From contig CAZTHL010000059.1 in assembly GCA_964613585.1 (NCBI GenBank), forward strand, positions 1-22,556: DNA of 22,556 nucleotides, written 5' to 3'. Positions within the stretch are counted from its first letter, which is position 1. Every line of letters begins with the position of its first letter. The notes under the pieces were generated by a model. It made no database searches, was not told the DNA's origin, and saw only the letters and a program-made list of their open reading frames with translations. Made by a program: the position numbers and the translations under genes. This document shows, one piece after another, positions 1 through 7,460 of the stretch. The stretch is from CAZTHL01 sp964613585 (GTDB lineage: Bacteria; Pseudomonadota; Alphaproteobacteria; DSM-16000; Inquilinaceae).

Positions 1-222
1 CGCGAGACCCGGACGCTTGCCTCGACGGCTTGCGTCCGCCACCGCTCGATCAGGTATCAAGGCAAACTCGTCGGCGCCGATCTTCTTCAGCGGCTGCCGC
101 GTCACACCCGGGATCAGCCCGCCGACGAGCCAGCTTCGTTGGCTCATCTCGACGACGACGACAAGCGTCTCACCGGGGGTGAAGGGCAGCATGGCGCAGT
201 GAATGCCAGGGTCGATCTGCAT
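1..222 (-). pseudogene. IS110-family transposase, 5' fragment, frameshifted and cut by the window edge
   Basis: Read on the minus strand from the ATG at 222, a GGAGG lies 5 nt upstream. The translation includes SWLVGGLIPGVTRQPLKKI near residues 30-48, which I recognise as the N-terminal part of one IS110-type transposase subgroup (RuvC-like DEDD recombinases). After residue 55 (bases 58-60) the frame drifts into unrelated residues. Shifting frame near 55-60 restores YLIERWRTQAVEASVRVSR, which fits the expected continuation. I therefore read this as one gene broken by a small indel. Glu25 sits where IS110 enzymes usually have their first catalytic Asp. The rest of the gene lies beyond base 1. 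The family call is from memory of homologues, and the frameshift could be a sequencing error. Confidence 0.7.
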
Positions 223-405
223 GGGGGCCTCCGTCAGCTCATGGTGCTGCAAGTTTGCGCCTGGCGTGGCGCGCCCCATAGCATCTGGCCACCATCAGCG
301 AGGTCAGCGAAGATAACGTGCCTCTGCTGGCCGCAGTCGCCAGCTGAACCCCGGCGGAACCACACCGGGGAACGCATCGACGCCGCAGCTCTTACACCAC
401 GCTAC
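223..405 (-). ncRNA. Putative IS110 left-end non-coding region (possible bridge-RNA locus)
   Basis: This stretch lies immediately upstream of the IS110-type transposase start, and no convincing protein is seen in it. In IS110-group elements the non-coding left end encodes the bridge RNA that pairs with target and donor DNA. Short stems are visible: CCCCGG/CCGGGG at 349-354 and 365-370, and, on the minus strand, CTGGC/GCCAG around 328-344. The position and the stems are seen directly. The bridge-RNA role is inference, and the outer boundary is a guess because I could not identify the element end. Confidence 0.22.
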
Positions 406-525
406 GGGGCACGATCGCCGGCGGTGCGGAGGTGCCGATCCGCGACCCGGCCGATCCGAGGGTCCTGGCCATGACCGGCCGCATCCTCGACGACCGCCTG
501 CTCGACGCACTGACCGGCCAGACCT
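384..525 (+). pseudogene. Possible remnant of an unidentified gene
   Basis: One forward frame through 408-525 reads as ordinary high-GC3 protein (for example PIRDPADPRVLAMTGRIL, then DDRLLDALTGQ). It continues less convincingly afterwards, and a +1 shift near 525 gives DLPLGAPPKPCLDAAGDTP. There is no good ribosome site and no intact reading frame of useful size. I do not recognise the family. It could be a scrap of a gene interrupted by the neighbouring IS110 element, or a chance frame in GC-rich DNA. Confidence 0.2.
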
Positions 526-608
526 GCCCCTGGGGGCGCCGCCGAAGCCGTGCCTGGACGCCGCGGGCGATACTCCAACCCCGCCCCGTTCCCGTCCCGG
601 CCGGTGCG

Positions 609-1622
609 TCAGCCCGCCTCCTGATGGCGCAGGTGCACCCATTGCGAGGGGCCATGGCTGGCGTCGAGACGGCGCAGCAAGGGCGCCGACTGCAGCAGGT
701 GCTTGGCCGCAAGAAGCCGCAAGGCGACGGCGCGGACCGGGCCGCTCTCCAGCGTGAAGGCGGAATTCTCTAGGGTGCCGGAGGTCTGCGACCGGCGCCG
801 GGTGCGATAGGAGGCGAGCTGGATCGCGGCATCCTTCCGGCTCAGGGGCTCGATCTCGTGCTCGGCGACGCAGAGCCCGTGCCGCGCGGCGATGATCTCG
901 AAGCTCCTGCGGCTCCATCGGCCGATATGGGTCGGCGGCATGTCCAGAAGGGCGCCATTCTTTTCGTTGAAGTCGATCTTCTTCCGATTGGTCACGGCGA
1001 TGAAGATGCTGCCGTCGGCCGCCAGTACGCGCTTCAACGTCGAGAAGAGCTCGTCGAGCCGGTCCATGCTCTGCAGGACCTGGAACAGGGCAAGCACATC
1101 GAACCGTCCGCAATGCTCGGGCGACATCAAGGTCCGGATGTCCTTCTGGGACGAGTCGAAGCCGAGCTGCTTCAGTCTTCGATGACCGTAGTCGGAGTAC
1201 TCCGTGCAGGTGATCGTGGCACCCGGGCCGAGCCGTTCCGCGACACGGGACAGGAACGCGCCATCGCCGGCACCGACCTCGAGGATATGCAGCCGCGTCC
1301 TGTCGATCTGCTCGAGGCGGTCAAGGGTTCGCTGGAACTCCCACTTCCAACGCGGATATCCGGTTCTTTGAAAGGCCAGATCATAGAAATCCTTGTCGCC
1401 ACTAATGAACGGATCGCTGAACACGAACGAGCAGCCGAGACATTCTTTCACCTCAGCGGTGGTCGACTGCCACAGACGCTCGATGGCTGACCGCAGATCG
1501 TGGTGTCTCTGCGGAGACTGCTCCTCCAGAACGAAGTGCTGGGCGGCCGCTGCGCTGGTCGTCGACCACACGACGTCGTGATCAGTCGAGAAACAGATCG
1601 GGCAGTGTGCAAAGGGCGTCAC
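609..1622 (-). CDS. Class I SAM-dependent methyltransferase with N-terminal zinc-ribbon-like cysteines
   Basis: The predicted protein has 337 residues and is soluble. It begins with HCPICFSTDHD, followed about 55 residues later by ECLGCSFVFSDP. This CxxC...CxxC pair is typical of methyltransferases with a small zinc-binding lead domain, often found in sugar or cell-envelope biosynthesis. The SAM-binding motif I is HILEVGAGDGAFL, and the later FDVLALFQVLQSMDRL and LAADGSIFIAVTN segments match the rest of the Rossmann fold. The usual HVLEH segment reads FQVLQSM, so the substrate class is unclear. I chose the GTG at 1622, with AAGGGAAG upstream. A TTG at 1679 would add 19 residues but lacks a Shine-Dalgarno sequence. 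Codon use is less GC-biased than in neighbouring genes and an IS fragment lies beside it, so transfer is plausible. The fold is secure; the substrate is unknown. Confidence 0.85.
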   Translation of the reverse strand: MTPFAHCPICFSTDHDVVWSTTSAAAAQHFVLEEQSPQRHHDLRSAIERLWQSTTAEVKECLGCSFVFSDPFISGDKDFYDLAFQRTGYPRWKWEFQRTLDRLEQIDRTRLHILEVGAGDGAFLSRVAERLGPGATITCTEYSDYGHRRLKQLGFDSSQKDIRTLMSPEHCGRFDVLALFQVLQSMDRLDELFSTLKRVLAADGSIFIAVTNRKKIDFNEKNGALLDMPPTHIGRWSRRSFEIIAARHGLCVAEHEIEPLSRKDAAIQLASYRTRRRSQTSGTLENSAFTLESGPVRAVALRLLAAKHLLQSAPLLRRLDASHGPSQWVHLRHQEAG

Positions 1623-1802
1623 GGAAGGGGTCTTCCCTTGTCCCGAGGCGGCGAGGTCTCGCCGATCGGCATGCTCCAAGCGGCCGGTGGCGTGGGCCAG
1701 GCACGCCCGCCCATGCCCAGGCTAGACCCGATCATAACCGGTAGCGATTGATGTTTTCAGACTATACGGTTGGCGAAGCCAGCATCATCGATGGGGCCGA
1801 GA

Positions 1803-1921
1803 GCCCCTTCTCGGCCAAGGCATCGCCGGCCGCCCTCCGCCCGGCCACCCAACGACAGCATGCTTGGGGTGCCGGGCGGGGGAGCGGGCCGGTGCCGATA
1901 CCGCATCAGGCGGAAGCGCTC
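1803..1921 (-). repeat. R1 intergenic palindromic repeat, copy 1
   Basis: This is one of four related ~120-128-bp sequences in the window, in reverse orientation relative to copies 2 and 3. The core CGGCCACCCAACGACAGCAT (1842-1861) is the reverse complement of the core of copy 3. The right end reads CGGAAGCGCTC, close to the inverted terminal sequence of the other copies. The left end is degenerate. There is no coding capacity. Confidence 0.8.
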
Positions 1922-2113
1922 TATATATTAGTTTAGGCCGTGGGTCTTAGACAATCAGCCGGGCCCATGGGAGCCGACGGCGCCCTGGCGTCATTAAGGG
2001 GTCCGGAAGCCGACGGCCGGGAGGCCGGAAGCCGCTCGGCACCGGAGATCGATCCCGGAGAGTCCGCGGGGACGCGGAAATGGCGGCAGCGCGCCGAACG
2101 GGGCGCCGATGGT

Positions 2114-2118
2114 GGAGG
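2114..2118 (+). promoter_or_regulatory. Ribosome binding site supporting a TTG start
   Basis: GGAGG, within GGTGGAGGG, sits 7 nt before an in-frame TTG at 2126. The other in-frame candidates (GTG 1940, ATG 1967, ATG 2351) have no comparable site. This decides the start proposed for the sensor kinase. Confidence 0.55.
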
Positions 2119-2125
2119 GCATGCC

Positions 2126-5100
2126 TTGAGCGAGACCGCCAGCGGCGAAGGCAGGCGGCCGGACCCCGGCCCGGCTGCCGACGCCGGACCGGAGCGGGAG
2201 CCCGGGGCCGGGGCCACGCCGACCGACCGTCCCGGGCCCGAAGCAAACGCCGCTGACCCGGGCGCCGCCGCTCCCAACCCCTCGGCCTATGCCTCCACCG
2301 CCGCCACCGCTGCGGCCGGCTCCCAAGCCTTCCTCGCCGGCGGCGGCTCCATGGGCGCCCGCATCCGCGCGCACGACTGGACGGCCACGCCGCTCGGGCC
2401 GCCCGTGGGCTGGCCGCCGGCGCTCAGGACTGCGGTCGGTCTGATGCTCCAGGCTCGCCAGCCAATGCTGATCGTCTGGGGGGCCGAGCACATCCTTCTT
2501 TACAATGACGCCGCCGCCGGGCTCGTCGACCACCGGCATCCCGCCGCCCTCGGCCGGCCGCTCCACCGGCTCTCGCCGCAGCTCTGGGAGTCCGGGCTCC
2601 GGCCACAGGCCGCGCGGATCCGGGCCGGCCAAGCCATCCACGTGGCGGAGATGGCGCTCACGGTCGAGCGCGACGGCGTGTCCGAGAAGGCCTGCTGGGC
2701 CGTGTCCGCCACGCCGCTGCTCGACCAGGACGGCGCGGTCGCGGGCGCCCTGATCACCGGCAGCGACGTCACCGAGACGGCGCTGCTCAAGCGGCACCTG
2801 CAGGCGCTCGCCGAGCTCGGCGCCAGCCTGCGCGGGCTCGACGACCCCGATGCCATCCTGCGCGCGGCAACGCATCGCCTGGGCGCCGAGCTCGGCGCCG
2901 ACCGAGCCGCCTTTGTGGAGGTCGACCCGTCCACCCGGCGCCGCACCGTCGGCGCCGTCTGGCGCGCCGAGACCAGCGTCGGCGCGGACGACGGCCCGGA
3001 TCCGGCCACGCTGGACGAGCCGCTGCTCGGCGAACTGCGGGCCGGGCGCGAGGTGGCGATCCCGGTGGCAGGCGGCGACGCGAGCCCCGGGCCCGCCGCG
3101 GTGACGGCGGCCGGGCCGGACGGCGGCCTTGATGCCGTGCTGGCGGTGCCCGTCCTGCGGCAGGATCGGCTGGCCGCGATCCTGGTTGTGCGCCACCGCG
3201 GACGGCGTCGCTGGGGCCCGCACGATGTCGAGCTGGCGCGGGAGGTCGCCGGGCGCGCGCACGCCGCGGCCCAGCGGGCCCGCACCGAGGCGCGGCTGCG
3301 CGCCGGCGAGGCGCGCCACGGCTTCCTGCTGACGCTGACCGACGCCCTGCGGCCGATCGCCAACCCGCTTGAGATCCAGGCGGCCGCCACCCGCGTCCTG
3401 GGTGAGCGCCTGGGCGCCAGCCGCGTCGCCTATTTCGAGATGTGCGGCGGCGACTACTGCGTCGAGCGCGACTACACGAACGGAGTGCCGTCGGTCGCCG
3501 GGCGCCACCCGACCGCCGCGTTCGGCCGTACCCTGCTCGAGACCTACGAGGCCGGCCGCACTGCCGTCGGCGTCGACGTGACCGACGACCCCGCCCTGAC
3601 GGCCGGGATGCGGGCGGCCTTCGAGGGCATCCAGATCGGCGCCTACATCGGCGTGCCGCTGATCAAGCACGGCCGCTTCATCGCCGGGCTCGCCGTGCAC
3701 ATGGACCGGCCGCGCGCCTGGACGCCGCTCGAGATCGCGCTCGCGGAGGAGACCGCGGAGCGGACCTGGGCCGCGGTCGAGCGCGCCCGGGCCGAGGCGG
3801 CCCTGCGCGAGAGCGAGGCCCGGCTCGCCGCCGATCTCGCGGGCATGCGCCGCCTGCACGATCTGCACGCGCGGCTCGCCAGCGAGGCTGATCTCGACGC
3901 CGCGCTCGGCCATATCCTTGCCGCCGCCACCGACGTCACGGGCACCGACCGCGGCACGGTGCAACTCGTCGCGACGGACGGGCTCCGGCTCGATCTGGAG
4001 GCGCATCGCGGCTTCGGCGCGGGCACCCCGTTCACCGAGCATTTCCGGCACCAGGGGTCGCTGTTCGGCTGCGACATCGTGCGCCGGCAGCGGCGCCTGG
4101 TCATCGAGGACATCGAGAACTTTCCCGATCTCGCCGGCACCCGGGACCGCGAGGTTTCCCTGGCGGACGGCATCCGCGCGGCGCAGTCGACCCCGATGGT
4201 GAGCCGAACCGGCGAGATCGTCGGGGTCCTCAGCACGCAGCACGCGGAGCCGTGCCGACCGGACGAGAATGCGCTCCGGCTGATCGATCTGCTGGCCTGG
4301 ACAGCGGCCGACTTCGTCGAGCGGCATCGCGCCTTCGCGGCGCTGCGCGACAGCGAGGAGCGGCTGTCGACCATCCTGGCCCACGCGCCGCTCGGCATCG
4401 GCCTGTTCGACCGGGAAGGGCGCTGGCTGTTCAAGAACCCGGCGCTCAACTGGCTCACCGGCCCGCGGATCCCGTCGCACGACCTGGACGGGCGCGGCCG
4501 GTGGCAGGCCGTCGACGACACGGGCGCGCCGGTGCCGCCGAAGGACTGGCCCGGCGCCCGGGCGCTCCGCGGCGAGGCCGCCTCCGAGGGCGTAATGTTC
4601 CGGACCGAGGTCGCCGGCCGGGACCGCTGGTTCCGGGTGACCGCCGTGCCCGTGCTCGACGAGGGCGCGCCCGGTGCCGACGGCGCAAGCGGGCGCGAGG
4701 TTCGGCAGGCCATCGCCATCCTCGAGGACGTCACCGAGCGCGAGCTTGCCGAGGAGCGGCAGCGCCGGCTGACCCGGTCGCTGGCGCTGGAGCGTGGCCG
4801 GCTGGCGGCGGTGCTGCGGCACCTCCCGGTCGGCGTGTGGATCGTCGACCCGGACGGCCGGCTGATCGAGAGGAACGCCGAGGCCGCCCGCATCGGGAGC
4901 GGCGCCGAGCCGCCGGCCCCGCTCTCCGAGCCGCACGCGCTCGACGGGGCCTGGAATGCGCCCCGGGGCGGTCGGCTGCCGTCCGGTGAGCATCCGGTCG
5001 CGCAGGCTCTGGCGACCGGCGAGCCGATCGGACCGATGGAACTCGGGATCCGTCGCCTGGATGGGAGCGACGGCACGGTGCTCGCCTCGGCAGCGCCGGT

Positions 5101-6994
5101 GCGGGACGAGGAGGGGCGCCTGCTGGGCGCGGTCGGGATCAATCTCGACATCACCGAGCGGGCCCGGCTTGAGGCGGCGTTGCGCCGCAGCGAGGAACGT
5201 CTGCGCCTGGCGCTCGACGCCGCGGGCATGGGCACCTTCATCTGGCATCCGAAGGCGGACCGGCCCGAGCCGGATGAGCGCATGCTGGCCCTGTTCGGGC
5301 AAGACCAGGCCGCGCAGGTCACCTTGGCCAACGCCCTTGACCGGCTGATCCATCCGGAGGATCGGGCGCGCTACGCCGCCGCGGTGGAGCGCACGCTCGA
5401 TCCCGCCGGTCCGGGCATCCTGCGCGAGGACATCCGCATCAACCGACCGGACGGTACGCGACGTTGGCTCTCCGTGACCGGGCAGGTCCATTTCGTCGGC
5501 GGCGTGGCCGACCGCCTGATCGGCGCGGTGACCGACGTCACCCGGCGTCGGGAGGTCGAGGCGGCGCTGCGTGAGAGCCGGGAGCGACTGCGCCTGGCCC
5601 AGGAAGTGGCGGGCGTCGGCACCTTCGAATGGATGATACAGACGAACGTCAACCGCTGGAGCCCGGAGATCGAGCGACTCTACGGCCTGCCGGTGGGCGG
5701 CTTCGCCGGCAGCTACCAGGCCTGGGCGGCGCTGGTGCATCCGGACGACCTCGCCGAGGCCGAGCGGCGCGTGCGCATCGCCCTGGAGACCGGGCGCTTC
5801 GAGGCGGAATGGCGGGTGGTGCGGCCGGACGGCACCATCGTCCCGCTCCTGGCGCGCGGCATCGTCGAGAGGGATTCGCAGGGCCGGCCGCTGCGCATGA
5901 TCGGCGCCAATGTCGACATCACCGCGCGTGTCCGCGCTGAGGAGCACCAGCGGCTGCTCATGGCCGAACTGGACCACCGCGTCAAGAACGTGCTCGCCGC
6001 CGTGCAGTCCGTGGCCCGGCAGAGCCTGCGCGATGCCGATCCGGAGGCCGCGGAGCGCTTCACCGGCCGGCTTGGCGCCTTCGCGCGCAGTCATGCCCTG
6101 CTGGCGGAAGGCCGCTGGCGAGGTGCCAGCCTGCGCCGGCTGATCGAGGGCGCGCTGTCGCCGTACCGGGAGGAGGACGGCGCCGGGCGGGTCACGGTGG
6201 AGGGACCCGAGGTCGAGGTCGGGGCGAAGGCGGCGCAGACCCTATCGCTCGCCGCGCACGAGCTGGTGACCAACGCGGCCAAGCACGGCGCGCTCGCAGC
6301 GCCGGGCGGCCGGGTCGCGGTGGGCTGGGAGCTCGGCGGGGACGGCGAGGAGCGCCGGCTCGTGCTGACCTGGCAGGAGACCGGCGGCCCACCAATCGCC
6401 GCGCCGCCGGTGCGCCGCGGCTTCGGCACGCGGCTGATCCGCGCCACCGTGACCTACGACCTGGCCGGGACCGTCGAGCTCGACTTCCGGCCGGACGGCC
6501 TTGTCGCCACGCTGGCGCTCCCGTCGACCGCGCTGAGCCCGGGAACGTCGCCCGACGGGGCCGCGGACGAGCCGGCACCCGGCGAGGCGTTGGCGGCCGA
6601 GGCGGGCGACGACGTCTCATGCCTTGCCGGCCGGCGGATCCTGCTGGTCGAGGATCAGCATCTGATCGCCGAGCAGCTCGCCGAGGCGATGCGTGCCGCC
6701 GCCTGCCACGTTGTCGGGCCAGCGCCGACCCTGGCGCAGGCGCGGGCGCTGGCCGAGGCCGAGCCGCTCGACGCCGCGGTGCTCGACGTCAACCTGGACG
6801 GGGAAATGATCTGGCCGGTGGCCGAGGCGCTTGCGGCACGCGGCGTGCCGCTGCTGCTCGCCTCTGGCTACGCCGACCCCGTGAGCCCTCCGGCGGCGCT
6901 GCGCGCCGCGCCTCGCATGGCCAAGCCGGTCGCCCCCGAGGATGCGCTCGCCGCGCTCGCCGCGCTGCTCCGGCGTCGGGTCCTGCAGCCATAG
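2126..6994 (+). CDS. Giant multi-sensor HWE-family hybrid histidine kinase (PAS/GAF/PAS, receiver)
   Basis: The protein has about 1622 residues and no membrane segments, so it is probably cytosolic. After a Pro/Ala/Gly-rich leader I read PAS (about 92-222), three GAF domains (about 229-389, 399-555, 575-729), four PAS domains (about 740-875, 890-1009, 1022-1140, 1154-1270), an HWE kinase core and a C-terminal receiver (about 1503-1622). The kinase has the phospho-acceptor His1284 in LDHRVKN, the HELVTNAAKHGAL N-box and WQETGG, which carries the family's WxE motif. The receiver keeps the acidic VED, the acceptor Asp1554 in VLDVNLD, and a Lys in MAKPV. There is no output domain, and no partner regulator lies nearby. 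HWE kinases often feed light, redox or general stress responses; which signal applies here is not visible. R1 repeats flank the gene on both sides. Start choice is uncertain (GTG 1940 gives 1684 residues). Confidence 0.93.
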   Translation: MSETASGEGRRPDPGPAADAGPEREPGAGATPTDRPGPEANAADPGAAAPNPSAYASTAATAAAGSQAFLAGGGSMGARIRAHDWTATPLGPPVGWPPALRTAVGLMLQARQPMLIVWGAEHILLYNDAAAGLVDHRHPAALGRPLHRLSPQLWESGLRPQAARIRAGQAIHVAEMALTVERDGVSEKACWAVSATPLLDQDGAVAGALITGSDVTETALLKRHLQALAELGASLRGLDDPDAILRAATHRLGAELGADRAAFVEVDPSTRRRTVGAVWRAETSVGADDGPDPATLDEPLLGELRAGREVAIPVAGGDASPGPAAVTAAGPDGGLDAVLAVPVLRQDRLAAILVVRHRGRRRWGPHDVELAREVAGRAHAAAQRARTEARLRAGEARHGFLLTLTDALRPIANPLEIQAAATRVLGERLGASRVAYFEMCGGDYCVERDYTNGVPSVAGRHPTAAFGRTLLETYEAGRTAVGVDVTDDPALTAGMRAAFEGIQIGAYIGVPLIKHGRFIAGLAVHMDRPRAWTPLEIALAEETAERTWAAVERARAEAALRESEARLAADLAGMRRLHDLHARLASEADLDAALGHILAAATDVTGTDRGTVQLVATDGLRLDLEAHRGFGAGTPFTEHFRHQGSLFGCDIVRRQRRLVIEDIENFPDLAGTRDREVSLADGIRAAQSTPMVSRTGEIVGVLSTQHAEPCRPDENALRLIDLLAWTAADFVERHRAFAALRDSEERLSTILAHAPLGIGLFDREGRWLFKNPALNWLTGPRIPSHDLDGRGRWQAVDDTGAPVPPKDWPGARALRGEAASEGVMFRTEVAGRDRWFRVTAVPVLDEGAPGADGASGREVRQAIAILEDVTERELAEERQRRLTRSLALERGRLAAVLRHLPVGVWIVDPDGRLIERNAEAARIGSGAEPPAPLSEPHALDGAWNAPRGGRLPSGEHPVAQALATGEPIGPMELGIRRLDGSDGTVLASAAPVRDEEGRLLGAVGINLDITERARLEAALRRSEERLRLALDAAGMGTFIWHPKADRPEPDERMLALFGQDQAAQVTLANALDRLIHPEDRARYAAAVERTLDPAGPGILREDIRINRPDGTRRWLSVTGQVHFVGGVADRLIGAVTDVTRRREVEAALRESRERLRLAQEVAGVGTFEWMIQTNVNRWSPEIERLYGLPVGGFAGSYQAWAALVHPDDLAEAERRVRIALETGRFEAEWRVVRPDGTIVPLLARGIVERDSQGRPLRMIGANVDITARVRAEEHQRLLMAELDHRVKNVLAAVQSVARQSLRDADPEAAERFTGRLGAFARSHALLAEGRWRGASLRRLIEGALSPYREEDGAGRVTVEGPEVEVGAKAAQTLSLAAHELVTNAAKHGALAAPGGRVAVGWELGGDGEERRLVLTWQETGGPPIAAPPVRRGFGTRLIRATVTYDLAGTVELDFRPDGLVATLALPSTALSPGTSPDGAADEPAPGEALAAEAGDDVSCLAGRRILLVEDQHLIAEQLAEAMRAAACHVVGPAPTLAQARALAEAEPLDAAVLDVNLDGEMIWPVAEALAARGVPLLLASGYADPVSPPAALRAAPRMAKPVAPEDALAALAALLRRRVLQP

Positions 6995-7011
6995 GCCGGG
7001 TCACGACACGC

Positions 7012-7033
7012 GTGTCCCGACGGAGTCGGGCAC
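7012..7033 (+). terminator. Terminator-like hairpin after the sensor kinase
   Basis: Eighteen bases after the kinase stop, CCCGAC-GGA-GTCGGG forms a 6-bp stem with a 3-nt loop. It extends by GTG/CAC across one bulged T. No T-run follows, so it is not a classic intrinsic terminator. It may simply stabilise the 3' end. Confidence 0.35.
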
Positions 7034-7098
7034 GACGCAGATCGTGAAGGACTGACGTCGGCGGCTCGCTGGCGTCATCCCAACGGCTCGATGGCATA

Positions 7099-7222
7099 GA
7101 GCGTTTCGGCGTGACGCGGCACCGGCATCGGCCCGCGTCCCCGCTTGGCCACCTCAAGCATGCTGTCGTTGGGTGGCCGGGCGAAGGAGCGGGCCGGCGA
7201 TGCCGCTTCTGCCGGAAACGCT
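7099..7222 (+). repeat. R1 intergenic palindromic repeat, copy 2
   Basis: This 124-bp copy begins GAGCGTTTCGG and ends CCGGAAACGCT, which are near-inverted ends. Its centre carries CAAGCATGCTGTCGTTGGGT (7155-7174) followed by GGCCGGGCG. It lies between the sensor kinase and the PepSY gene, in the same orientation as copy 3. Confidence 0.85.
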
Positions 7223-7460
7223 GTACAAGGACGCCGAGCGTCGGTTGGGCAGGGCGAGGCGTCGGCCAGGCATCGGCGCGCATCCACGGTGCGATTGAGC
7301 CAACGCAATGCAAATAAGACTCATTCTCAATTACAACCCTTATTGAAGCCTGCCGTCCCCACAATCGCGATCCCGGCTTCCGGCGGTCGGAGACCCAAAG
7401 CGCGCTGTCGCTGGCGGCCTGCGCCGAAGGGGCGCGAGACGTCAGAGAGGCCATTCAACC
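7223..7460. other. Leader and promoter region of the PepSY gene
   Basis: I see no gene in this gap. It holds a locally AT-rich stretch (about 7300-7345), unusual for this window, with a Fur-box-like sequence. A GAGAGG ribosome site (7445-7450) precedes the PepSY ATG by 10 nt. Confidence 0.45.
7309..7329 (+). promoter_or_regulatory. Fur-box-like iron-regulatory site
   Basis: The 21 bp beginning TGCAAATAAG and ending CTCATTCTCA match the classical palindromic Fur consensus (TGATAATGAT-A-ATCATTATCA) at 15 of 21 positions by eye. The right half is the better match. The site is in the AT-rich patch about 130 bp before the PepSY start. In alphaproteobacteria the true regulator could be Fur/Mur, Irr or RirA. 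Binding is inferred. Confidence 0.5.

Larger units (their letters stand above)
1623..2125. other. Intergenic region between divergent methyltransferase and sensor kinase genes
   Basis: I see no convincing gene here. The stretch holds R1 copy 1 (1803-1921) and a perfect 8-bp hairpin, GGCCGAGA/TCTCGGCC (1795-1802 and 1809-1816), overlapping its left edge. The kinase reading frame is open back to a GTG at 1940, but its translation there looks like GC-rich filler and has no ribosome site. Promoters for both flanking genes are expected here; I could not identify convincing -35/-10 pairs. Confidence 0.5.

Noticed and set aside
304..1113. 269-codon minus-strand frame overlapping the methyltransferase
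   Set aside because: Out of frame with the methyltransferase, Arg/Pro-rich and without motifs.
1748..1768. Possible -35/-10 promoter (TTGATG ... TATACG) before the kinase
   Set aside because: The spacer is only about 9 bp, far too short for a sigma-70-type promoter.
1994..6094. Very long open frame (about 1366 codons) antisense to the sensor kinase
   Set aside because: It is a mirror of the high-GC3 kinase gene. Its translation has no recognisable domain, whereas the forward frame has complete PAS, GAF, kinase and receiver motifs.
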